Assembly (NCBI GenBank): GCA_002007315.1 | Contig: LNZQ01000158.1 | Span: 1-5,503 of the forward strand | Origin: Epulopiscium sp. Nele67-Bin004 | GTDB lineage: Bacteria > Bacillota_A > Clostridia > Lachnospirales > Cellulosilyticaceae | DNA: 5,503 bases | Direction: 5' to 3' | Shown here: piece by piece, positions 1 to 5,503 of the stretch | How the letters are laid out: each line of letters starts with the position of its first letter | Numbering within the stretch: the first letter of the stretch is position 1 | The notes under the pieces: generated by a model | Database searches by the model: none | What the model saw: the letters and a program-made list of their open reading frames with translations, nothing else | Told to the model about the DNA's origin: nothing | Position numbers and translations under genes: made by a program

Positions 1-174
1 GCTTTTTATCTGCTGTGAAACAATCAAAAAATAATGTTTCTGTCATTCTGACTTTCCACTGCTCCCTCCCATCACCAGCGCTGTCTCTCCCTGTTGTCGC
101 TCTTAGCTCGCGTGGGGGGTGACAGGGGGTGCGGCGCAGCAGCAGCGGTGACAGACATCGTCCTATTTTGCTGC

Positions 175-219
175 AAAAAAAAAGTCTGGCTCTCAAAATT
201 TACACACACAAAAAAAAAA
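175..219. repeat. A-tracts and short CA repeat
   Basis: A run of nine A at 175-183 is followed by a CA-type microsatellite at about 202-210 that leads directly into a run of ten A (210-219). These are low-complexity tracts common in animal DNA and have no evident function. They are prone to length errors in sequencing. Confidence 0.8.
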
Positions 220-306
220 TCTACTCACATTTGGCGTGTGGTGAGCGTTAATTTCAGTCCTTTTTAGAGGGATTTTGACAGACATTTTGATGAGCGAGAT
301 TTGAAT

Positions 307-359
307 ATGCCGGACTTCAACAGCTTTTTCCAGTCAAAAAACGGCAGTTACCGAACAGC
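307..359 (+). CDS. Possible first coding exon (unidentified eukaryotic gene)
   Basis: An ATG at 307, with A at the -3 position as in a good Kozak context, opens a frame reading MPDFNSFFQSKNGSYRT plus two bases. It runs straight into GTAAGT at 360-365, which matches the six intronic donor consensus bases exactly; the last exon base is C instead of the usual G. It lies at the downstream edge of the CpG-rich patch, where a first exon would be expected. Without splicing the frame hits TAA at 361-363. I do not recognise the peptide and cannot name the gene. The short length means chance is a real alternative. Confidence 0.25.
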
Positions 360-1299
360 GTAAGTTCTGGCTCAGTTCGCATCTTTGAACAGTCCACACG
401 TCAGCAATTAAAATTCACAGTAGTGAGCATCGATTTGCCTCTGATCTAGGGCTTTTGCAGTGATTTCCAAAAACTCAACGAATGAAAAATTGTGCCTAAA
501 ATCTTGTAGTCCAAACTGGGCATTAAACAACTAGAAGCAGTCACATCTGCTAATGACAGAGAAAGAAAACAAGCGTGCAGAAGGAGAGCACCTTTGGTTG
601 TAGCCGCCCCATCATGTTATGAACCTAAAAATGTCAAGAAGATGGTGAACTGCAAATACAGAGGGAAAAATAAATCCTCCACCTGAAGTGATCAGTTTGA
701 CAATTAGCATTTTCTACTGTATTTATTACCTGTTTAGATAAAGACAAATGTGTTTCCAATAAAGTCCTTAAGGCCACATTTGTAGTTTTTGGTGCATGCC
801 ACGGTTTATGCAGCAAGTCTGCGTGATCCGTTCATTCAAAGAATAGCTTGTTGCTTCTTATCTGTGACATTGTGTTCAGTATTTTAGCTCTGCAGAAGGA
901 ATTGTGATTAAATGCATTTTCAGCTACATTTCCAAAGGCACACACTCAGGTCTGTGTACCTTTCGCGGAAAGCGGCTTGGTCCTCAGAGCTACATGGAAA
1001 TATTTGCTCGGATCCATCGAACCATAGTTCTGAGCTTTCCGTGCCCTAACCGAGACATCTGAATAAAATCTGTTCTGTACTCCGCAATGAAATTCAGCAC
1101 ATGCTTTACACAGACAACTTGTGCTCCCCCTGTGCCGAGCAAATAGAGGCCAAAGTTGCAAATGTGCAAGGACTCCACAATATGCATCAAAATGTGCCGT
1201 TTTAACACTGTGGGACTCAGAAAAGGAGCCGAGAAGAGCAGGTAAACCCTCTTCCCATCTTGCTGTTTTGATTATAGCCAATGAACTTTGATATTTTCT

Positions 1300-1455
1300 C
1301 TCATTTTACTTTTTTTCCACTGCAGTTTAATTTTATCTTCCAACTTACCTCCACCTCTCTGGGAAATGAAAGACGCCAGTGTTCTGCTGACAGACAGAGA
1401 CAGAGTGGGAGTTTGCCGTGTCAATCAGCACCTGCTCTGCTCAAATTCGTTTTAA
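1300..1455 (+). other. Possible 3' splice site and second exon
   Basis: A pyrimidine-rich run ending in CCACTGCAG (AG at 1324-1325) is a good-looking 3' splice acceptor. If the donor at 360 were joined to 1326, the reading frame of the exon at 307-359 would continue (two bases GC plus T give Ala). It would then stay open for about 42 codons through WEMKDASVLLTDRD and CRVNQHLLC to TAA at 1453-1455. An open run of that length is not rare by chance and I recognise no family, so this is only a candidate terminal exon. Confidence 0.15.
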
Positions 1456-1577
1456 AAATAGTGGAGCTGGGAGACGTAGTGAGGGAACTGACAGCTAAAT
1501 AGTCCATAGAGATTTTTGATAGGCAGAGGAACTCTGTGGCTGACAGTTAATGCTTTGTGTGTTTGGCCCCAAGGAGA

Positions 1578-1600
1578 CTTTCAGTATAGGTATTTTACAC
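1578..1600. other. Junction between eukaryote-like and bacterial DNA
   Basis: On the minus strand the hsdR frame reads normally through GKAMFV (GTG at 1600-1598) and then meets TAA at 1597-1595. HsdR proteins continue past this point for several hundred residues. To the left of about 1590 base composition rises and no HsdR-like sequence appears in any frame, while to the right everything is AT-rich coding DNA. The break therefore lies within a few to about twenty bases of 1597. No insertion-sequence end, target duplication or inverted repeat is visible at the join. That favours a chimeric assembly or library artefact over a mobile-element event. Confidence 0.75.
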
Positions 1601-3244
1601 AAACATAGCCTTACCAAGGACAGTTGCTCCCTCATATACACGTCTTTCATAATGCTTAACAAAATCCTGTACAATCAATTGCAATCTATCTGGACTACCT
1701 AAAATTATATTTAAGTTAATAACTGCTTTTTTGCTTGCCTCAAGTTGATATTCGTTTGCTCCTGCCTTTTCACATTGCTCATAATATGCTTCTATCTCTT
1801 CTACCTTATATGTATCAAGATTCACTTTTGCCGAGCGTCCTTCATACACTAAATTTACTGTTATTCCATCTTTTACTGATTCTGTCATTGTATATGCATC
1901 TACAACACTTCCAAATACTTTGATTGTGGCATCAATAGGAGTACCTGTAAATCCTACATAAGTAGCATTTGGTAGTGAATCGTGCAGGTATTTTGCAAAT
2001 CCATACTTTTGCTTAACTCCTTTTTCAGTAATTGTTACCTTTTTATTGAGGTTTATTTGCGAACGGTGTGCTTCGTCTGATATACAAATTACATTGTTTC
2101 TATCTGTTAAAAGACTAATATCTTCTGTAAATTTATGAATAGTAGTTAAATATACGCCCCCACTTTCTCTACCTTGTAGATTAGCTTTTAGTTTTTCTCG
2201 TGACTGCATATTTATTATTGTATTATCACCTATATATTCCTTAGAGTTAATAAATAAATTTGAAAGTTGGTCATCTAAATCAGTTCTATCCGTAATAATG
2301 ACAATTGTTGGGCTACCAAAATATTGACTTTTCATTAGTAGGCGTGATAAAAATACCATCGTATAACTTTTCCCACAGCCTGTTGTCCCAAAATATGTAC
2401 CACCTTTACCATCTCCATATGGTTTTATTTGTTGTTTGATATTCGCAAATAATTTTTTAGTGGCAAAATATTGGGGGTATCTACAAACAATTTTTTCTTC
2501 GCTAGTAGAGTTATCTGGAAAATAAATATAATTTTTGATTACATCAAGTAGGCGTTCCTTACTAAATAATCCCTTAATCATAGTTATAAGTGAATTTATC
2601 CCGTCAACTTCTTTATCTAAATCATCTATTTTTCTCCAAGTATAAAAGAAATCATATAGTGCAAACATTGAACCATACTTGGTGTTTACCCCATCGCTAA
2701 TAACTACAAAAGCATTGTATTTAAACAGTTCTGGGATATCCCTTTTATACCTTATTGTTAACTGCTCATACGCTTCATAAATTGGTGTATTTTCTCTGAT
2801 AGTACTTTTAAACTCTAATACAACAACTGGAATGCCATTTATATATACAATCCCATCTGGAATACGTAACGAGTAGCCATCAATTTATATTTGATTTACT
2901 ATTTTGAAATTATTGTTGTGTGGGTTTTCAAAGTCCATAAACTCTATAAAAATATCCTTTTGAGTTCTATCTTTTCTATTGAAGATAAAGCCGTTTGATA
3001 ACATCTTAAAAACGGCTTTGTTTGCTTCATATATTGTTCCTGTGATATTCTTTAGCATTCGGATAATGGTTTGTACTTCATTGTAGGTAATGCTATAACG
3101 ATTAACTAGGTATTGGTGTAAATCATCAATTAGTAAAACTTCTGATTTTTCACGGGATAGGTCTTTCCCTTTGCAAGAAGTGTAGCCTTCATCTGTAAAT
3201 AATTCTATTATAGCTTGTTCTAGTATTTGCTCATTAAATTTCAT
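1595..3244 (-). pseudogene. Type I restriction subunit HsdR, nonsense-interrupted and truncated
   Basis: This is the translocase and nuclease subunit of a type I restriction enzyme. It starts at ATG 3244-3242 with the usual N-terminal HsdR region. The frame is interrupted by TAA at 2887-2885 (codon 120) and continues in the same frame. Numbered through the stop, the PD-(D/E)xK nuclease core is P129-D130 with E144-F145-K146. Walker A GTTGCGKS is at about 286-293, motif Ia (ITDRTDLDDQL) near 317-327, DEAH at 390-393 and GFTGTP at about 431-436. It ends after GKAMFV at about residue 549, at the junction with unrelated DNA. Family members are usually about 1,000 residues, so the second RecA lobe and C-terminal domain are missing. 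Translation from the native start would give only 119 residues. The in-frame ATG at 2668 has no ribosome binding site. No functional restriction activity is expected from this copy as written. The family assignment is firm. Confidence 0.93.
2885..2887 (-). other. In-frame TAA nonsense codon in hsdR
   Basis: The codon falls in the stretch FKIVNQI-stop-IDGYSLRIPDG. The residues on both sides are standard HsdR sequence in one frame, so this is a substitution and not an indel. GAA (Glu) becoming TAA by one change would restore a plausible sequence, since a charged or polar residue is common after the VNQ motif. It could be a genuine inactivating mutation or a base-call error. Confidence 0.85.
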
Positions 3245-3251
3245 TATGCCA

Positions 3252-3259
3252 CCACCCCT
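3252..3259 (-). promoter_or_regulatory. Ribosome binding site of hsdR
   Basis: Read on the minus strand, AGGGGTGG lies seven bases before the ATG at 3244 and resembles the AGGAGGTG consensus. It fixes the hsdR start and shows that the 5' end of the gene is intact. Confidence 0.6.
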
Positions 3260-3265
3260 AATCGA

Positions 3266-3607
3266 CTAACTTATATCACAATTTAAGATTGTTGTGCCAC
3301 ATTTAATATACTCTGTCAAATGAATTTTACTAGCTAAATATTCAGCATCATTATGACTATCTCCTGCAAATTGAGTTGATTTTTCATCCTCATAAATTGT
3401 TAATGGGGATGGATTTTTCGAGTAGTACTCTTGTTGCGTATTATAAAAAATTTCACGCCCTATAGCCATAACTATTTTCAAAACTAATCTATCTTCTGCT
3501 GATAAACTTGATATATAGTTTATTAAGCTTTCGGTTTCAGGCAATAATGATAACTCATATACTGCTTTTAATATATGTTTTCTATTTATTACATCATAAA
3601 CTATCAT
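3266..3607 (-). CDS. 113-residue protein of unknown function in the hsd operon
   Basis: This gene starts at ATG 3607, preceded by a good Shine-Dalgarno site, and ends in TAG. Its stop is 21 bases before the hsdR start, so the two are very likely co-transcribed. The protein is soluble-looking, with no signal peptide or membrane segment. It has a helical N-terminal half (SLSAEDRLVLKIVMAIGREI at about residues 34-53), a polar linker at about 56-85, and a C-terminal segment AEYLASKIHLTEYIKCGTTI at about 88-107. The pairing of an early helix with a late 'YL...L..Y...G' motif reminds me of DUF3775-type small proteins, but that is recollection and not a search. No nuclease, methylase or anti-restriction motif is visible. 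A role linked to the restriction system is inferred from position only. The frame is intact although hsdR next to it is not. Confidence 0.75.
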   Translation of the reverse strand: MIVYDVINRKHILKAVYELSLLPETESLINYISSLSAEDRLVLKIVMAIGREIFYNTQQEYYSKNPSPLTIYEDEKSTQFAGDSHNDAEYLASKIHLTEYIKCGTTILNCDIS

Positions 3608-3617
3608 GTTATTTAAT

Positions 3618-3622
3618 CTCCT
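3618..3622 (-). promoter_or_regulatory. Ribosome binding site of the 113-residue gene
   Basis: AGGAG on the minus strand lies ten bases before the ATG at 3607, within ATAGGAGATT. It supports that start and shows the small gene is probably translated. Confidence 0.65.
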
Positions 3623-3708
3623 ATCTTCATTGCTACGGTTAATTTATTGTTGTCATAATTTTAATGTTTGAGTTAGTAATAACTTCAATAACTCTATCTT
3701 TATAAACT

Positions 3709-3736
3709 TCTATACTAAGTTCAGATTACTTCTCAA
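3709..3736 (-). promoter_or_regulatory. Possible sigma-A promoter for the 113-residue gene and hsdR
   Basis: On the minus strand TTGAGA (3736-3731, five of six matches to the -35 consensus) is separated by 16 bases from TATAGA (3714-3709, four of six matches to the -10 consensus). It lies about 100 bases before the downstream start codon. In DNA this AT-rich such matches are common by chance, so the call is tentative. It would allow the small gene and hsdR to be expressed separately from hsdM and hsdS. Confidence 0.25.
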
Positions 3737-3835
3737 TAAAGCTTGTTAATTAATCAAATTACCTTAAAGTTATCTATATTCTTATAGTAGCTAACTTATA
3801 CATCTAATATTTATAAAATAAAAACATGAATGGCA

Positions 3836-4975
3836 TTAATCCTTTATATATTTCAAAACTAGATTAAATTTCCTTATCTCCTCTATATTAATTTGAATAT
3901 TGTTGTAAATTATACTGGTTACTGCCCCAAATTTATCAAGCTCTTTTGTTGATGGAACATCTATAATAAAATTTTCTAGTTCTTGCTTATTTATAGATTC
4001 ACGAGTTGACCCAGATTGTGCTAACCCTAATAGTTTAGATTTATTTTTTGCATCGCACAATGAACACATAATATATAAACTCATGTATATCCCTGCTTTT
4101 GGTCGCATAATCATAACATGTTGATTAACTCTTGCTGGAATTACATTAATAGGGGTAATACAACAGCGAGTTACTGACGCTCCTGTTATATTAAACAGTA
4201 CATCATTCTGATGAATCTCAACATTTTTCAACGCTTTTGCTTGGCCTTCACTAATATTTGCTAGTCCATCATACGAAAAAGTATAATCCAATACATTCAT
4301 ACTACGAATTAAGGTAACTCCATCAGTAATATAGGTGTCCTTTCCACCTTTAGGAGTTGAACCACTTCCTATTTTACTACATAAATCCTTTAATGGCTGT
4401 TGTAAATAATTAACATTTTTATCTTTTAACACTCTTTTATAAGCTAACCTAATTGCCTGATATAAATTTCTATTAATCTTCTGCAACAACTCTATCCTAT
4501 CTGTAATAACTTTATAGCGCCTTACTATTTTTTCCTGTTCCTCAATAGGGGGTACAGGTAATTCAATTTTACATAATTGTTCCCAATCAAATATTTCCCT
4601 AACGCTACCATGAGATTTAAACCGTGCGTACCTATCAAATTCATCTCTTGAAAACCATAACATTAGATACTCTGGATTAAGTTTAGTAGTATTTGTTATC
4701 TCAAAAACTGTATAAGAACTAGAAATAATACATTCTTCTTCAGATAATAGTGCAATTCCAATTTTATCCCCTCTCCTTGATGTATCAGCAATATACCCAA
4801 ATTGTCCTTTCCTTACTATTTTATACTTCCTAAAATCCGTTCCAATAGTATTAGCTATAGAAGAGATAAACTTTTTTTGTACTGAAATCCCTAATAGTCT
4901 TTCCACTTTTAAATCTTTATTTCTAACATCAACTTGTCTAATAAATTGCCCTAACTCCTTATAATTCGACTTCAT
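3836..4975 (-). CDS. hsdS: Type I specificity subunit HsdS
   Basis: HsdS is the DNA-recognition subunit that binds two HsdM for methylation and also HsdR for cleavage, through two target recognition domains (TRDs) joined by helices. The 379 residues, near the family's usual 380-450, show both halves. TRD1 covers about 1-142 and ends with SHGSVREIFDWEQL and the typical LPVPPIEEQEKIV. A central helix at about 145-183 acts as spacer. TRD2 covers about 190-341, opening LCSKIGSGSTPKGG and ending SGSTRESINKQELENF. A C-terminal helix spans about 344-379. I chose ATG 4975 because AGGGAG sits seven bases upstream. The start overlaps the end of hsdM by 17 bases, indicating translational coupling. An ATG at 5008 would add eleven residues (MICLKSLGRWV) not expected in the family. 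The gene is intact. The target sequence cannot be read from the protein; the two TRDs look dissimilar, so a two-part asymmetric target is expected. Confidence 0.95.
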   Translation of the reverse strand: MKSNYKELGQFIRQVDVRNKDLKVERLLGISVQKKFISSIANTIGTDFRKYKIVRKGQFGYIADTSRRGDKIGIALLSEEECIISSSYTVFEITNTTKLNPEYLMLWFSRDEFDRYARFKSHGSVREIFDWEQLCKIELPVPPIEEQEKIVRRYKVITDRIELLQKINRNLYQAIRLAYKRVLKDKNVNYLQQPLKDLCSKIGSGSTPKGGKDTYITDGVTLIRSMNVLDYTFSYDGLANISEGQAKALKNVEIHQNDVLFNITGASVTRCCITPINVIPARVNQHVMIMRPKAGIYMSLYIMCSLCDAKNKSKLLGLAQSGSTRESINKQELENFIIDVPSTKELDKFGAVTSIIYNNIQINIEEIRKFNLVLKYIKD

Positions 4976-5503
4976 AACCCATCTCCCTAAAGACTTCAAG
5001 CAAATCACTTTTAGACTTTTCCTCTTGAATTAGTAACTCTTTTAATTCACTTTGCAACACCTTCATTTGCTCGTCATAATCCACATTCTCATCTTGATTA
5101 ACAAACTCAATATATCTACTAGGTACTAGAGAATAATTTTTAGCTCTGACTTCCTCAACTTTAGCACTATAGCAAAATTCTGGCACATTCTCAAATTGCT
5201 TGCCCTGTTGCCAGTTGTGATATACTTCCGTTACTTTATTTATATCTTCCCCGCCTAGCTCCACATATTTTTTCTCATACGGTGTTCCCAATTGTCTTAA
5301 ATCCATAAATAAAATTTCATTTTTCCGGTTTCTATAAGTCCTATCTATCCCATTCTGTTTAATAGTTCGTTCAGTTTTATTTTTATTCAATATCCACAAT
5401 GTTACACTAATATCAGTAGTATAAAACAAGTTTCTAGGCAAAATAATTATAGACTCAACTGCAAAAAAGTCCGAACTATTGTATGCCTCCATTAACTGTG
5501 CGT
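4959..5503 (-). CDS. hsdM: Type I DNA adenine methyltransferase HsdM, C-terminal part
   Basis: HsdM transfers a methyl group from S-adenosylmethionine to adenine in the target chosen by HsdS. Only about the last 180 residues are here; the frame runs open off the right edge, so the ATG at 5492 is internal and the SAM-binding and NPPY-type catalytic motifs lie outside the window. The family is recognised from ESIIILPRNLFYTTDISVTL followed by WILNKNK, then the C-terminal VRAKNYSLVPSRYIEF segment. The final helix (about the last 40 residues, DEQMKVLQSELKELL to GYEVEL) would contact HsdS. It ends in TAA at 4961-4959, 17 bases inside hsdS. The codons AGG GAG near its end also form the hsdS ribosome binding site. 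No damage is visible in this part. Confidence 0.95.
   Translation of the reverse strand, partial: AQLMEAYNSSDFFAVESIIILPRNLFYTTDISVTLWILNKNKTERTIKQNGIDRTYRNRKNEILFMDLRQLGTPYEKKYVELGGEDINKVTEVYHNWQQGKQFENVPEFCYSAKVEEVRAKNYSLVPSRYIEFVNQDENVDYDEQMKVLQSELKELLIQEEKSKSDLLEVFREMGYEVEL
4983..4988 (-). promoter_or_regulatory. Ribosome binding site of hsdS inside hsdM
   Basis: AGGGAG on the minus strand lies seven bases before the ATG at 4975 and within the coding end of hsdM (Arg-Glu codons). It decides the hsdS start in favour of 4975 over 5008 and implies coupled synthesis of the two methyltransferase subunits. Confidence 0.7.

Larger units (their letters stand above)
60..370 (+). promoter_or_regulatory. 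CpG-rich patch, possible eukaryotic promoter/5' UTR
   Basis: CpG dinucleotides are concentrated here (roughly fifteen in about 310 bases) compared with the following several hundred bases, where they are sparse. The patch includes G-runs and GCAGCAGCAGCGG near 120-150, and it ends at a possible first exon with a good splice donor. I see no clear TATA box. This is the pattern of a CpG-type vertebrate promoter with 5' UTR, but no transcript evidence is available and the assignment is weak. Confidence 0.3.
1..1590. other. Eukaryote-like, mostly non-coding segment
   Basis: This stretch differs sharply from the rest of the window. Its GC is clearly higher, it has homopolymer and CA tracts, and stops are frequent in every frame. 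Its longest open frames (111 codons on the minus strand at 946-1281, 73 codons on the plus strand at 1281-1502) have no recognisable domains and no bacterial ribosome binding sites. A CpG-rich patch near 60-370, a perfect GTAAGT donor at 360-365 and a pyrimidine-rich acceptor ending at 1325 suggest the start of an animal gene, with intron between. Between about 366 and 1300 I see no gene, RNA gene or recognisable transposon. Vertebrate origin is inferred from overall character only; I recognise no gene family. Confidence 0.7.
3608..3835 (-). other. AT-rich spacer between hsdS and the 113-residue gene
   Basis: These 228 bases contain no intact gene in any frame and no strong hairpin terminator after hsdS. 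On the minus strand 3725-3639 is open for 28 codons (SELSIEVYKDRVIEVITNSN and on to IMTTIN, TAA at 3641-3639). Upstream of it, after a TAA at 3728-3726, the frame continues TSFIEK before further stops. The peptide looks protein-like and could be the decayed end of a gene once lying here, but composition alone may explain it. In an otherwise tight operon the gap suggests a lost gene, an independent promoter for the downstream pair, or both. Confidence 0.4.

Noticed and set aside
758..763. AATAAA as a polyadenylation signal (also one near 669-674)
   Set aside because: The hexamer is frequent in AT-rich DNA and no upstream coding exon ends near it on the plus strand.
634..816. A 60-codon open frame on the minus strand
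   Set aside because: Short, without recognisable protein features or start signals; expected by chance.
946..1281. A 111-codon open frame on the minus strand, with a 72-codon frame overlapping it at 990-1208
   Set aside because: No ribosome binding site, no domain, no splice signals that use it, and an erratic amino-acid make-up. Two overlapping frames of similar quality point to chance in non-coding DNA.
1735..1923. A 62-codon plus-strand frame rich in Leu and His
   Set aside because: It is the antisense shadow of hsdR; the composition follows from the reverse complement of AT-rich coding DNA.
2666..2668. ATG at 2668 as a true start of a second protein (nuclease-less HsdR)
   Set aside because: No Shine-Dalgarno sequence precedes it, and the same frame continues upstream with clear HsdR sequence including the nuclease motif. 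It is simply an internal methionine.
2885..3244. Recoding or an alternative genetic code reading through TAA
   Set aside because: hsdM and hsdS both end in TAA where the family normally ends, so TAA works as a stop in this genome. Tryptophans use TGG, which also argues against a mycoplasma-type code.
4976..5008. Upstream start for hsdS at 5008
   Set aside because: The extra eleven residues lie wholly within hsdM coding sequence and are not expected in the family. The ATG at 4975 has a well-placed ribosome binding site.
3608..5503. Phase-variable hsdS arrangement (inverted repeats, second partial hsdS, recombinase)
   Set aside because: Only one hsdS is present, with no recombinase gene and no evident inverted repeats in the TRDs within this window.
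1..5503. CRISPR array, tRNA, rRNA or insertion sequence
   Set aside because: Reading both strands I found no regularly spaced repeats, cloverleaf-like sequence, rRNA segments or transposase motifs.

Overview
The window looks like two unrelated pieces of DNA joined near position 1595. Positions 1 to about 1590 have moderate GC, scattered CpG, simple A and CA tracts, splice-like signals and no convincing long reading frame. This is what non-coding or gene-start DNA of an animal looks like; vertebrate, possibly fish, is a guess. From about 1598 to the right end the DNA is AT-rich, densely coding and bacterial: tightly spaced genes on the minus strand, each with a Shine-Dalgarno site. Tryptophans in these genes are encoded by TGG and no in-frame TGA occurs, so the standard bacterial code fits. 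Low-GC Firmicutes (Clostridia-like) is my best inference for this half, but the sequence does not prove it.

The bacterial half is a type I restriction-modification locus read right to left: the C-terminal third of hsdM (cut by the right window edge), a complete hsdS overlapping it by 17 bases, a 228-base AT-rich gap, a 113-codon gene of unknown function, and hsdR 21 bases further on. HsdM and HsdS would form the sequence-specific adenine methyltransferase. HsdR would add the ATP-driven translocase and nuclease.

hsdR is damaged twice. A TAA codon at residue 120 interrupts a frame that stays open on both sides, just before the PD-(D/E)xK nuclease motif. The gene is then cut off after about 549 codons, where the animal-like sequence begins, removing the second helicase lobe and the C-terminal domain. 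As written, the locus could encode the methyltransferase but not a working restriction subunit.

The simplest reading is a chimeric contig: bacterial contaminant or associate DNA joined to host DNA during library making or assembly. A real insertion of bacterial DNA into an animal genome is possible but needs read-level evidence. I see no wholly new system. The less ordinary items are the join itself, the hsdR nonsense codon, the small gene inside the operon, and a possible first exon at 307-359 in the eukaryotic half.
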